From: an uncultured Bacteroidota bacterium
Lineage (GTDB): Bacteria; Bacteroidota; Bacteroidia; Flavobacteriales; Flavobacteriaceae
Direction of reading: 5' to 3'
DNA length: 64,000 bases
Assembly: GCA_902515565.1 (NCBI GenBank)
Contig: CABXVR010000001.1
Location: 62,001 to 126,000 of the forward strand
Below the pieces are notes generated by a model, which was given only the letters and a program-made list of their open reading frames with translations, was not told where the DNA came from and ran no database searches. Shown here piece after piece: positions 26,803-35,236 of the stretch. Position numbers and translations under genes: made by a program. Position 1 is the first letter of the stretch, and each line of letters begins with the position of its first letter.

Positions 26803-27729
26803 ATGGGCAGTTTATTTATTTATTTATGGGTATTTCCAGCATTACTTTTACTATTTGGAGTCTTTTTTATTATCAACCAGCAAACAGCGGGAGTAATAGA
26901 AAGGTTTGGTAAGTTTCATAGTATACGTCAATCTGGGTTACAATTGAAAATTCCTATAATTGATAGAATAGCCGGAAAGCTTAGTTTAAAAATACAACAG
27001 CTAGATGTTATAATTGAGACAAAAACAAAAGATGATGTTTTTGTTAAATTAAAGGTTTCTGTTCAGTACAAAGTTATAAAAGAAAAGGTTTATGATGCGT
27101 TTTACAAACTAGACTTTCCTCACGAGCAAATAACAAGCTACGTCTTTGATGTTGTTAGGGCTGAAGTGCCTAAAATGATTCTTGATGATGTCTTTTTGAA
27201 AAAAGACGACATTGCTATCGCTGTAAAATCAGAACTGAATGTGGCGATGATGGAATATGGATATGACATAATCAAAACCTTAGTTACAGACATCGATCCT
27301 GATGCGCAAGTTAAAGAAGCAATGAACAGAATAAACGCCTCAGAAAGAGAAAAGGTTGCGGCGCAATTTGAGGGTGATGCGGCTAGAATACTTATTGTTG
27401 AAAAGGCGAAGGCTGAAGCAGAAAGCAAAAGGCTTCAGGGTCAGGGTATTGCCGATCAAAGAAGAGAAATTGCAAGAGGTTTAGAAGAGTCCGTTTCAGT
27501 TTTAAACAAGGTAGATATTAACTCTCAAGAAGCTTCTGCTTTAATTGTTGTTACTCAACATTACGACACACTACAATCGATAGGGCAAGAAACAAATTCT
27601 AATTTAATATTATTACCCAATTCACCGCAAGCTGGTAGCGAAATGCTAAACAACATGGTGGCTAGCTTCACTGCAAGTAATCAAATTGGTGAGGCAATGA
27701 AAAATGCTGCAAACAAAAAGAAAGAATAG
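26803..27729 (+). CDS. SPFH/Band 7 (stomatin-like) membrane protein
   Basis: 308 residues: an N-terminal membrane helix (YLWVFPALLLLFGVFFIIN), then the Band 7 domain with QTAGVIERFGKFHSI and DVFVKLKVSVQYKV, then a long alanine- and glutamate-rich coiled coil (INASEREKVAAQFEGDAARI). It resembles stomatin/QmcA family scaffolds that assemble large ring-shaped cages at the membrane, organising proteases or lipid domains. It lacks an adjacent NfeD gene; a 47-residue membrane peptide follows instead. Confidence 0.92.
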   Translation: MGSLFIYLWVFPALLLLFGVFFIINQQTAGVIERFGKFHSIRQSGLQLKIPIIDRIAGKLSLKIQQLDVIIETKTKDDVFVKLKVSVQYKVIKEKVYDAFYKLDFPHEQITSYVFDVVRAEVPKMILDDVFLKKDDIAIAVKSELNVAMMEYGYDIIKTLVTDIDPDAQVKEAMNRINASEREKVAAQFEGDAARILIVEKAKAEAESKRLQGQGIADQRREIARGLEESVSVLNKVDINSQEASALIVVTQHYDTLQSIGQETNSNLILLPNSPQAGSEMLNNMVASFTASNQIGEAMKNAANKKKE

Positions 27730-27802
27730 TTTGAGCAAAAGCTTGTTTGATTAAGTTTTAATTTATAAACAATTAACCAAGCTTGTATTAAAGGCAAAAC
27801 TG

Positions 27803-27946
27803 ATGACTGGTGAAATAAAACTTCCACTACATACAGACACGTTGTTTGAGAGCATTTTAAACGATGGTTTTTTCGCCGTGATACTAGCGCTGCTTTTTTT
27901 AAGCATACTAATTTTAGTATATAGGCATTTTACACGAAAAAAATAA
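27803..27946 (+). CDS. Small single-pass membrane protein, 47 aa (hypothetical)
   Basis: An ORF too short for the track: MTGEIKLPLHTDTLFESILN, then a strongly hydrophobic helix (FFAVILALLFLSILILVY) and a basic RHFTRKK tail. This is the make-up of a small inner-membrane protein with its C-terminus inside. It lies 73 bases after the SPFH gene on the same strand and 81 bases before the deacetylase gene, and AAAGG precedes the start. I do not recognise the family. Small partners of SPFH proteins are known, so it may be one, but this is inference. Confidence 0.55.
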   Translation: MTGEIKLPLHTDTLFESILNDGFFAVILALLFLSILILVYRHFTRKK

Positions 27947-28027
27947 CTGCTTATTTTAAATATTAAAGCGGCTCTTAAGTAATCTCTCTGAATTTTTGGT
28001 GGTGCGCAAGAAAGAACAATTTCTCAA

Positions 28028-29032
28028 ATGATTATAAACTGGTTTACCATAATAATTTTGCTGATATCTGTTTTAGCGATAGTTTATGTTTACAAAAAAC
28101 ACGAACAGTATCCTGTAAGTTTGCGTACGGCTGTAAGAGTGTTGCAAAAAAAAAGAGATTATAAACCGTATGTGGGACTGGCCGAAAAACTAGGACACTC
28201 GGCCAATGACAAATTACTTATAATACATGCAGATGATTTAGGGTTGGCAAGATCGGTGAATAAGGCAACATTTGATGCTTTAGAAAAAGGAGGTGTTAAT
28301 TCGGCAAGCATAATGGCAAACTGTAAGCATCTCAATGAGGTTAAAAAGTACGCCGAGAATAAGCCTGGTATTGATTTTGGGGTACATCTTACAGTTACTA
28401 ACGAGTGGAAAAACTACCGCTGGAAGAGCATAATGCCTACTATCAAAAGTCAATCGTTAGTAAATGCGGTTGGTGAGTTTCACGTAGGAATAAAAAAATT
28501 TGTTTTAAGGGCTGACCCTGGCGAGTTGAAAAAAGAAATTCAGGCACAAATTAACAAGATAAAAAAACTTGGCATAAAACCCACTCATATAGATAGTCAC
28601 GAAGGTGCTCTTTTTTGTAAAAAAGACCACTTTAAGGTGTATCTGGAAGTTGGAATAAAAAACAAACTGCCTGTCTTTGTTCCTAAAGGGGTAGATGCGC
28701 ACTTTAGCAAAAACTTTCCAAAACCAAAAAATGTTATAGTAATAAAAAATATTTATATGGCAAGAAAAGGCCTGAAAAGAGGTGAGTGGAAGGCTTTTTA
28801 TTTAAACACAATTAAGGGCCTTAAGCCGGGGCTAAGTCAATTAATAGTTCACTTGGGCTACGATGATGATGAAATGAAAGAAATTTCTGTTAACCACCCC
28901 GACTATGGGGCAAAGTGGAGGCAGCTAGACTATGAAGCTGTCACCAGTGTTGACTTTAGAAGCGCTTTAGAGAAAAACAATGTAAAGCTTGTGTCGTGGG
29001 GTGAAATTAAAAAGGTCTTATTTGACAACTAG
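28028..29032 (+). CDS. YdjC/ChbG-HpnK family carbohydrate deacetylase, membrane-anchored
   Basis: 334 residues with one N-terminal membrane helix (WFTIIILLISVLAIVYVY). The catalytic domain shows LIIHADDLGLARSVN (metal-binding Asp pair), DFGVHLTVTNEW and GIKPTHIDSHEGALF (metal-binding His residues), as in the YdjC/ChbG/HpnK deacetylases. It should remove acetyl groups from an N-acetylated sugar. The membrane anchor suggests action on a lipid-linked or cell-wall sugar rather than soluble chitobiose. It converges on glnS with a seven-base gap. Confidence 0.88.
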   Translation: MIINWFTIIILLISVLAIVYVYKKHEQYPVSLRTAVRVLQKKRDYKPYVGLAEKLGHSANDKLLIIHADDLGLARSVNKATFDALEKGGVNSASIMANCKHLNEVKKYAENKPGIDFGVHLTVTNEWKNYRWKSIMPTIKSQSLVNAVGEFHVGIKKFVLRADPGELKKEIQAQINKIKKLGIKPTHIDSHEGALFCKKDHFKVYLEVGIKNKLPVFVPKGVDAHFSKNFPKPKNVIVIKNIYMARKGLKRGEWKAFYLNTIKGLKPGLSQLIVHLGYDDDEMKEISVNHPDYGAKWRQLDYEAVTSVDFRSALEKNNVKLVSWGEIKKVLFDN

Positions 29033-29039
29033 AACGAAG

Positions 29040-31058
29040 CTACAAAAGGTTGTTAGACAGGTCTTTAATCCATTGCTCTTGGTCAACTAATGCTTTGGAG
29101 ACAAAATCTCTTGCGTCATCTGAAAGCGAAACTCCTCTTGACTTAAGTGCTGAAAGGGAAATTAAGACAACGGCTCTGGTTCCTCTTTTTTTAATAGCTG
29201 TAGAAAAAAGCGGAGCGAGGTCGTTAAGGGCTATCTTTTGACTTAAGCTTAAGACCTGTTGTTTAACAACGCTTTGCTTGTCGCTAGAAAGTTTTGCATA
29301 TTTTTTCCCAAGCTTTTTAATAGCTTCTATAGGTTTTAGTTCTCGCATCTCCTTTGCTGTTTGCGGGCGAGGTTTCTTAATCTTTTGTTCCCTTAGGCTT
29401 ACGGTTTTATTAAAAATTAGCTGGCTAGCGCTTGAATTGTCGTCTGTGTTAAAATAGCCCAATCTTTGAAACTGAAACTTATCAGCCGGTTTGGAACTTG
29501 AAAGAAATGGTTCAACAAATGCTTTTCTAATTTGCAACGAATTCTTGTTTATATAGGTTTCAAAAGGTATGTTTGGGTCCGAGTCTGGAGATGGGGAAGT
29601 AAAAAGTCTTTCGTATTCTCTAACCTCAGCACTAAGAGCCGTTTTTTTACAAACCCAGTGTATCGTAGTGTTAACTTTTCTTTGACTTTCTAAAGAACCA
29701 CTACCGCTTAAAGATTTAGGGTCGTATTCGCAACAAATTGCTGTAAGGTTTCCTGAGCTGTCGAGTTCTACATGTGTAGCTTTAACAATATATCCGCTCT
29801 TAAGACGAACTTCGCTTCCGATAGAGAGGCGCTTAAATCCCAAAGGAGGGTCAGCAGAGAAGTCTTCTTTTTCGATATAAAGTTCTGAGTTAAACGTAAG
29901 AGGTCTGGTGTTTGGCTCTTCGCTCTCGGGATTGTCAACAAAAAACAGTTCCTCTTCTTTATTTTTAGGGTAATTAACAATTTTTAAAAGAACAGGGTTT
30001 AGAACCGCCATTGCGCGTGTAGAAGATTTATTTAAATCTTCTCTAGCGCAGAACTCCAATAGAGAAACATCTATAATATTGTCTCTTTTAGCTACTCCAA
30101 CTTTTGAAATAAAATTCTTAATGGAGTTTGGGGTATAGCCTCTTCGCCTGAGCCCTGAAATGGTGGGCATTCTTGGGTCGTCCCATCCTGAAACGTAATT
30201 TTGCTCAACCAAGGAAAAAAGTTTTCTTTTACTCATTATGGTATAGCTTAGATTAAGGCGAGCAAACTCTCTTTGCTTGGGAACAATTCTAAGTCCCGCG
30301 ACATCACATTGAGATTTAATTGTTGATAAAAACCAATCGTAAAGATCTCTATGTGGTCTAAACTCTAAAGAGCATAAGGAGTGTGAAACCTGTTCAATAT
30401 AATCGCATTGTCCGTGGGCCCAATCATACATAGGATAGATGCGCCATTTATTTTGTGTTCTTTGGTGAGACTTGTTAATTACTCTATATATTATAGGGTC
30501 TCTCATAAGCATATTAGGATGAGACATGTCAATTTTAGCCCTTAGAACGAGCTCTCCTTCCTTAGTTTCTCCGTTTTTCATACTCTCAAAAAGAGCTAAA
30601 GACTCTTCTATTGGCCTATTTCTATATGGGCTGTTTGTTCCGGCAGAGGTCGGGGTCCCTTTTTGTGTGGCTATGGCGTTACTGTTTTGTGAGTCGACAT
30701 AAGCATGTTGATGTTTGATAAGTTTTAAGGCCCACAAATAAAGCTGGTCGAAACAATCTGAAGAGTACGTTTCTTTGCTCCACGAATATCCCATCCATTT
30801 TATATCTTTTTTTATAGCATCTACAAAGCGTTGATCTTCTTTGCTAGGGTTGGTGTCGTCAAATCTTAAGTTAACAGGGGCGCTGTACTTGTCGGCTAAA
30901 CCAAAATTAATCCCAAGAGCTTTGGTGTGTCCAATGTGTAAAAAACCATTAGGTTCTGGTGGAAAACGAAATCTTAGAGCGGACGAGGGAAGGCCTGAAG
31001 AAAGGTCTGTCTCAACAATCTGTTCTATAAAATTTTGCGGTTTAGTTTCCAACATCAA
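29040..31058 (-). CDS. glnS: Glutamine--tRNA ligase with C-terminal helical extension
   Basis: 672 residues, about 110 more than the 554-residue E. coli enzyme. The catalytic core shows FPPEPNGFLHIGHTKALGIN (HIGH) and YTIMSKRKL (KMSKS), and the anticodon-binding beta-barrels end near FQRLGYFNTDD and FNKTVSLREQ around residue 560. The remaining tail is helical and basic (KKLGKKYAKLSSDKQSVV; ARDFVSKALVDQEQW). It may be a reduced YqeY/GatB-like appended domain such as is fused to GlnRS in other bacteria, but I could not confirm that. Met-2 at 31055 is an alternative start. Confidence 0.95.
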   Translation of the reverse strand: MMLETKPQNFIEQIVETDLSSGLPSSALRFRFPPEPNGFLHIGHTKALGINFGLADKYSAPVNLRFDDTNPSKEDQRFVDAIKKDIKWMGYSWSKETYSSDCFDQLYLWALKLIKHQHAYVDSQNSNAIATQKGTPTSAGTNSPYRNRPIEESLALFESMKNGETKEGELVLRAKIDMSHPNMLMRDPIIYRVINKSHQRTQNKWRIYPMYDWAHGQCDYIEQVSHSLCSLEFRPHRDLYDWFLSTIKSQCDVAGLRIVPKQREFARLNLSYTIMSKRKLFSLVEQNYVSGWDDPRMPTISGLRRRGYTPNSIKNFISKVGVAKRDNIIDVSLLEFCAREDLNKSSTRAMAVLNPVLLKIVNYPKNKEEELFFVDNPESEEPNTRPLTFNSELYIEKEDFSADPPLGFKRLSIGSEVRLKSGYIVKATHVELDSSGNLTAICCEYDPKSLSGSGSLESQRKVNTTIHWVCKKTALSAEVREYERLFTSPSPDSDPNIPFETYINKNSLQIRKAFVEPFLSSSKPADKFQFQRLGYFNTDDNSSASQLIFNKTVSLREQKIKKPRPQTAKEMRELKPIEAIKKLGKKYAKLSSDKQSVVKQQVLSLSQKIALNDLAPLFSTAIKKRGTRAVVLISLSALKSRGVSLSDDARDFVSKALVDQEQWIKDLSNNLL

Positions 31059-31076
31059 ATGTTTTTAATAAGTTTA

Positions 31077-31084
31077 CAAAGTTA
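31077..31084 (-). promoter_or_regulatory. -7 box for glnS
   Basis: The minus strand reads TAACTTTG, fitting TAnnTTTG, 18 bases before the first glnS ATG. Confidence 0.5.
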
Positions 31085-31125
31085 TCAAAATGACTTTATT
31101 AATTAAGAAAATACGCAAATAAAAG

Positions 31126-31485
31126 ATGGGAATAGTAAAAGTAACAGATTTACTTGTTTATGGTTATCATGGGTGTTTAAAAGAAGAATCTATAATTGGT
31201 AGCGAATACTTAATTAATATTAAGGCTTGGACCAATATTCAAAAAGCGGCAAAAAGCGATTCTCTTGTTGATGCTGTTGATTATGTATTGCTCTCGAACA
31301 TAGCTAAAGATGAAATGAAAAAAAGAGCAAATTTACTTGAAAACGTTGTTAACAGGATTGTAAATAAAAGCCTGAAGGTGTGTCCGAACATTAAAAAAAT
31401 TAAAGTTTGTTTGGCAAAGCTAAATCCGCCTACAAATTCAGACGCTAAATCAGTTAGTGTGAGCCTGACAAGAAAGTCGAAATAA
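31126..31485 (+). CDS. folB: Dihydroneopterin aldolase
   Basis: 119 residues, typical length. It splits dihydroneopterin to hydroxymethyl-dihydropterin in folate synthesis. VTDLLVYGYHGCLKEES is the family's opening (GxxxHGxxxEE-like). DAVDYVLLSNIAKDEM, LLENVVNRIVNKSL and IKKIKVCLAKLNPP are also family blocks. It forms an octameric cytoplasmic enzyme. It is transcribed divergently from glnS. Confidence 0.93.
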   Translation: MGIVKVTDLLVYGYHGCLKEESIIGSEYLINIKAWTNIQKAAKSDSLVDAVDYVLLSNIAKDEMKKRANLLENVVNRIVNKSLKVCPNIKKIKVCLAKLNPPTNSDAKSVSVSLTRKSK

Positions 31486-31512
31486 GAGGGGGTAAATAAA
31501 AAATTTTTACAC

Positions 31513-31520
31513 TAAATTTG
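31513..31520 (+). promoter_or_regulatory. -7 box for tRNA-Cys
   Basis: TAAATTTG, a full match to TAnnTTTG, ends 15 bases before the mature tRNA 5' end. Confidence 0.5.
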
Positions 31521-31535
31521 CATTCAGAAATTAAT

Positions 31536-31606
31536 GGCGCCTTGGCCGAGCGGCTAGGCAGAGGTCTGCAAAACCTTGTACGGCGGTTCGAATCCGCCAG
31601 GCGCCT
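31536..31606 (+). tRNA. tRNA-Cys (GCA)
   Basis: GGCGCCT at the 5' end pairs with AGGCGCC at the 3' end. The anticodon loop CTGCAAA places GCA at 31568-31570 within an AGGT/ACCT stem, and the T arm is CGGCGGTTCGAATCCGCC. Discriminator U fits tRNA-Cys. CCA is not encoded. Confidence 0.95.
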
Positions 31607-31614
31607 CAACCAAG

Positions 31615-31639
31615 CCCTCGATATCGTTTCGGGGGTTTT
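31615..31639 (+). terminator. Hairpin terminator after tRNA-Cys
   Basis: CCCTCGA, a seven-base loop, then TCGGGGG and four Ts. Seven base pairs including one G-U, directly downstream of the tRNA. Confidence 0.6.
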
Positions 31640-31682
31640 ATGATTAAACTAAAAAGACCTTAAACAAATAAAATAAAAAAAA

Positions 31683-31847
31683 ATGTTTGGATTATTTAAA
31701 AAAAAATCAGAAAAAGAGAAGCTTCAAAAAAAACATGAACAACTATTAAAGCAGGCATACGAGCTTTCTAAAACGAATAGAAAAGAGAGTGACAAAAAAG
31801 CATATGAGGCAGATTTAATTGCTAAAAAAATAGAAGGCCTGGATTAG
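31683..31847 (+). CDS. Lacal_2735 family small protein
   Basis: 54 residues, too short for the ORF track. MFGLFKKKSEKEKLQKKHEQ followed by LLKQAYELSKTNRKESDKKA matches the flavobacterial Lacal_2735 family, a tiny charged, wholly helical protein probably forming a coiled coil. The function is unknown. It begins 44 bases after the tRNA-Cys terminator and precedes a membrane-protein gene on the same strand. Confidence 0.75.
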   Translation: MFGLFKKKSEKEKLQKKHEQLLKQAYELSKTNRKESDKKAYEADLIAKKIEGLD

Positions 31848-31936
31848 GTGTTAATTCACTTACGCTAAAACAAGAAGCTTTGCCGTAATTGTTTTTAATC
31901 TTCTTTTTTATACCTTGTAATACAAACAACAACAAA

Positions 31937-32836
31937 ATGGCAACAACTAAAAGAACTTGGGAGGCTGTTATAGACCAGATGTACGCAAGTGTTTTTTCAG
32001 ATCTTAACAAAAAAAGGTTTGAAAAAATTACGCTTTATCTTTCAATAATTGGGTTTCTTTTACACTTGGTATTAATTTACACGAAAAAACTAGAGCTGAT
32101 TGTCTTTTCTTTTGAAACTCCGCTGTTAGACAACCCGATTTCGGCTATTTACACTCCTTTTACAATAATCTTGATTTATGAGATTTATCTGCTTGTGTTA
32201 AACTTGCCTAGATCTTTTACGACATCTGTTTCTAAGCAATTTGAAATAATCTCACTAATACTTATTCGTAGAATTTTTGCTGATATACCTAAAGTGGATA
32301 TAAGCGCAAATTGGTTTTCAACAAAAGAAAATCTCGGCTTAATGTACGATGTTTTAGGTGTGTTGATTTTATATTATTTAATCTTTTTGTTCAACAAAGC
32401 GAGGCACAAACTAGAAAAGAAGCCTTTAACAGACGCTATAAATAAGTTCATAACATCCAAAAGAGGGGTTAGTTTAATCTTACTTTTCGTACTGATCGTT
32501 TTATCTTTTACTAGTGCTTATAATTGGGGTAAAGGCCTGTTTTTAAACAACTCTTCAGTAGACATAAATTCTGTTTTTTATAATGAGTTTTTCACTGTGT
32601 TGATACTTGCTGATGTCTTAATTTTATTGCTGTCGTTTCAATACACAGAAAGGTATAGTCAGATTATTAGAAACACCGGGTTTATTATTTCAACGATATT
32701 AATAAGGCTTTCGTTTGGAACAACAGGGCTGGCAAATGTTTCTCTGATAGTTTCTAGTGTGTTGTTTGGACTAATAATCTTATGGGTGTATAACTTAACC
32801 GAAAAAGAGCGAAAGAAAAGAATAACAATAATCTAA
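31937..32836 (+). CDS. Hypothetical multi-pass membrane protein
   Basis: About 299 residues from MATTKRTWEAVIDQMY; the ORF-track start at 31889 adds 16 unlikely residues. Six or seven hydrophobic segments are visible, including YLSIIGFLLHLVLIY, IYTPFTIILIYEIYLLVL, VLGVLILYYLIFLF and LILLFVLIVLSF. Between segments two and three is a conserved-looking amphipathic stretch, FEIISLILIRRIFADI. I do not recognise the family with certainty. No transporter or enzyme motif is obvious. It lies ten bases upstream of the DUF1295 gene, so the two membrane proteins are probably cotranscribed. Confidence 0.7.
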   Translation: MATTKRTWEAVIDQMYASVFSDLNKKRFEKITLYLSIIGFLLHLVLIYTKKLELIVFSFETPLLDNPISAIYTPFTIILIYEIYLLVLNLPRSFTTSVSKQFEIISLILIRRIFADIPKVDISANWFSTKENLGLMYDVLGVLILYYLIFLFNKARHKLEKKPLTDAINKFITSKRGVSLILLFVLIVLSFTSAYNWGKGLFLNNSSVDINSVFYNEFFTVLILADVLILLLSFQYTERYSQIIRNTGFIISTILIRLSFGTTGLANVSLIVSSVLFGLIILWVYNLTEKERKKRITII

Positions 32837-32846
32837 GATTAAGACA

Positions 32847-33701
32847 ATGAAAGACAAAGTGTTTAACCTTGTGGGTTCGTTAATTGCGTTTTATATTCCT
32901 GTTCAAATAGCATATTTAACAGGCTCCGAGACGGTAATCAAAGCAGTTGTGTTGGCATTTATAATTCAATGGGTTTGCTTTATTCCTGCATACCTTTTGC
33001 AAACAGAAAAGTTTTATGATTTAACAGGCAGCCTGACTTATTTAACTCTAGTCTTGTTTGCTGTTTTCAGTTCAAGCTCGTTCGATAATACAAGCCTAAT
33101 TGTTTGTGGGTGTATTAGCGTCTGGGCAATTAGGCTTGGAAGTTTTTTGTTTTTACGAATAAAAAAAGACGGAGAGGATAAAAGGTTTAGATCTATCAAG
33201 CCAAATTTAACTCGCTTTTTTATGACATGGACGCTACAAGGAATGTGGGTTACAATGTGTTTGCTTTGTGTTACAACCGCACTTTCGTCAGAGAGTGGCG
33301 TAAAAGAGGGCGTTGGGTTTTATTTAGGATTAATAATTTTTGTTATCGGTTTTACACTAGAAGTGGTGGCGGATAATCAGAAAACAAAATTTAGAAAAAA
33401 ACCTGAAAACAAAAACATGTTTATAAGCTCAGGATTGTGGGGCAAAACAAGGCACCCAAATTATTTAGGGGAGCTAATTTTATGGGTAGGTGTTACCGTT
33501 ATGTCTATAGGATCTCTTCAGGGAATGCAATATATAACGCTGATATCTCCTTTATTTGTATATATCTTACTTATGTATATCTCAGGCGTAAGAATGTTAG
33601 AGGCTAGCGGGAGTAAAAAATGGGGAAACCTACCAGAATATAAAGAATATCTTAACAACACGCCTCAATTCTTTATTACATTTAAAAGCCTAGTAAAATA
33701 A
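32847..33701 (+). CDS. DUF1295 family membrane protein (steroid 5-alpha-reductase-like)
   Basis: 284 residues with about seven membrane helices. The C-terminal KTRHPNYLGELILWVGV is the hallmark of the DUF1295/ICMT/steroid-reductase superfamily and binds a cofactor (NADPH or SAM) next to the membrane. RLGSFLFLRIKKDGEDKRF is also typical. The substrate is unknown and is likely a lipid. The DUF2007 gene starts at the next base after its stop, so these genes form an operon. Confidence 0.88.
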   Translation: MKDKVFNLVGSLIAFYIPVQIAYLTGSETVIKAVVLAFIIQWVCFIPAYLLQTEKFYDLTGSLTYLTLVLFAVFSSSSFDNTSLIVCGCISVWAIRLGSFLFLRIKKDGEDKRFRSIKPNLTRFFMTWTLQGMWVTMCLLCVTTALSSESGVKEGVGFYLGLIIFVIGFTLEVVADNQKTKFRKKPENKNMFISSGLWGKTRHPNYLGELILWVGVTVMSIGSLQGMQYITLISPLFVYILLMYISGVRMLEASGSKKWGNLPEYKEYLNNTPQFFITFKSLVK

Positions 33702-33923
33702 GTGAAAAACTATAAACTTGTTTTAAGTGAGAGTAAAATAATAATAAGTGGGCTGAGCTTATTGTTAAAAGAAAACAATATTATTCCAATTGTTAAATCT
33801 GGGACAATTCCTGGGTATAACTTAACATTAGATATGGATGAATTGTACGTTAAAAACTTAGACTTGAAAAAAGCGAAAACACACATAGAATCATACCAAG
33901 AACAAATTAAAAAAAGGAATTAA
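33702..33923 (+). CDS. DUF2007 (putative signal-transducing protein)
   Basis: 73 residues from a GTG start immediately after the DUF1295 stop codon. The pattern SESKIIISGLSLLLKENNI followed by LYVKNLDLKKAKTHIES is the DUF2007 fold, a small PII-like alpha/beta protein of unknown role. It is cytoplasmic. Its stop codon overlaps that of the convergent LysE gene (shared TTAA). Confidence 0.75.
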   Translation: MKNYKLVLSESKIIISGLSLLLKENNIIPIVKSGTIPGYNLTLDMDELYVKNLDLKKAKTHIESYQEQIKKRN

Positions 33924-34540
33924 AAAGCTCCTTTTGCAATAATTATGGCGCCAGAGACAACAAGTATTAAGCTTAATATTGTTTTTATTATGGCGGTGTT
34001 TTCAGTGTTAATTTTTGAAGTTAATTTTTTTGCTATGAAAATCTTTAAAACGTCTGTTAGAAAATAGGTTGACAGAATTGTTGTGAAAAATGTAAAAACT
34101 CCGAGAGAATTTGTTTTGTTAAGATTTGGGACTACAACTAAGATAACGCCAGCCCAAAAAAGTAAAACAGCAATGTTAATAATGTTTAAAGCAAAGCCTT
34201 TTATAAAAAGACCGATGTAGTTTGTAGATGATTCTTCAAGCTGTATTTTTTTATCTTCTTTTTTTCTCTGAGTAAAAATATAAGCCCCATAAACAAGCAA
34301 AATAGATCCTCCTAAGACAAAAAGGCCTGGTTGATTGTTAATGTTATCAACAAGTTGTTTGCTGGTATAGTAACAAAATATAATAAAAAAAACATCCGCT
34401 AAAACAACACCAAGATCTAAAGAAATTGCAGCTCGAAAACCTTTTGTTATACTCGTTTCTATGAGCACAAAAAACACAGGACCTAAAACGAAGCTTAAAA
34501 AAAAACCTATTGATATTGCGGTAAAAAGATCTGTAATCAT
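33920..34540 (-). CDS. LysE family translocator
   Basis: 206 residues with six membrane helices. The N-terminus AISIGFFLSFVLGPVFFVLI and TKGFRAAISLDLGVVLADVF match the LysE/RhtB export family. It is expected to export an amino acid or related small molecule; the substrate cannot be inferred. It lies directly against the head-GIN gene upstream (no gap), suggesting an operon with it and possibly rnr. Confidence 0.88.
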   Translation of the reverse strand: MITDLFTAISIGFFLSFVLGPVFFVLIETSITKGFRAAISLDLGVVLADVFFIIFCYYTSKQLVDNINNQPGLFVLGGSILLVYGAYIFTQRKKEDKKIQLEESSTNYIGLFIKGFALNIINIAVLLFWAGVILVVVPNLNKTNSLGVFTFFTTILSTYFLTDVLKIFIAKKLTSKINTENTAIIKTILSLILVVSGAIIIAKGAF

Positions 34541-35221
34541 TTAGTTAATATAAAGATAATTAACAATCCCTCCGAGGGTAATTTTTTCAATTATCTTGTT
34601 TGTTTTGTAGTGAACATTAACTTCTCCTCCAGCTTTTAAATCAAGCTCTAAAAGTGATGTCGTGTAAACGTCGACTACCCCTCCTGCTTTTATAAAAACC
34701 TTGGTTGTTTCTGTTTTAAGTTTTTCGGCATTTACTTGTCCACCAGTATATGCATCAATTTCATTGTGATTAGCATTACCTGCAACAGATATTTTTCCCC
34801 CTGTCAGTGCTCTAGCTCTTAGGTCTGAAGATTTTATTTTTAACGAGACCGTTGAGCCGCTTTCAGATTTTAAAAATAAAGAAGGTTCTTTAATTGTGTC
34901 TTTGGAAAAGACAAAAGAGCCTTCTTTGGCTTCAATTCTATAAATGTTTTTGTAATAGAGATCTACTTTAGTTTCTGAGCCGCTTAATCTTTTTTCGATA
35001 CCCATACGTATTTTTAACTCTCCATTTTTGTTTTTTACAACAACATAATTAGGGTGTTGTCCACTAATAATTACATGGTTTTTATCTGATTTAATCAAAT
35101 TAACTTTTAATAAATCGTAAGTCTGAATTTTATAGAAATCTCCCAAATCTCTTTTAACTTCATTTTGAGAAAAAGAAAAGAAAAAAGATAAAAAAGATAG
35201 TAGAAAAAAGGTTTTTTTCAT
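34541..35221 (-). CDS. Head GIN domain protein (DUF2807), secreted
   Basis: 226 residues with a signal peptide (MKKTFFLLSFLSFFFSFSQ) and a C-terminal right-handed beta-helix-like domain of short repeats (SGSTVSLKIKSSDLRARAL, AGGVVDVYTTSLLELDLKAGG). This is the DUF2807 'putative auto-transporter adhesin, head GIN' family, common in Bacteroidota and thought to be periplasmic or surface-located. The function is unknown. It is placed between rnr and the LysE gene on the same strand. Confidence 0.85.
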   Translation of the reverse strand: MKKTFFLLSFLSFFFSFSQNEVKRDLGDFYKIQTYDLLKVNLIKSDKNHVIISGQHPNYVVVKNKNGELKIRMGIEKRLSGSETKVDLYYKNIYRIEAKEGSFVFSKDTIKEPSLFLKSESGSTVSLKIKSSDLRARALTGGKISVAGNANHNEIDAYTGGQVNAEKLKTETTKVFIKAGGVVDVYTTSLLELDLKAGGEVNVHYKTNKIIEKITLGGIVNYLYIN

Positions 35222-35236
35222 AATAGTTTTTTTTAT

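Noticed and set aside
31822-32010. Minus-strand 62-aa ORF overlapping the unknown membrane protein
   Set aside because: Antisense to the start of a better-supported plus-strand gene; no conserved motif and no promoter box.
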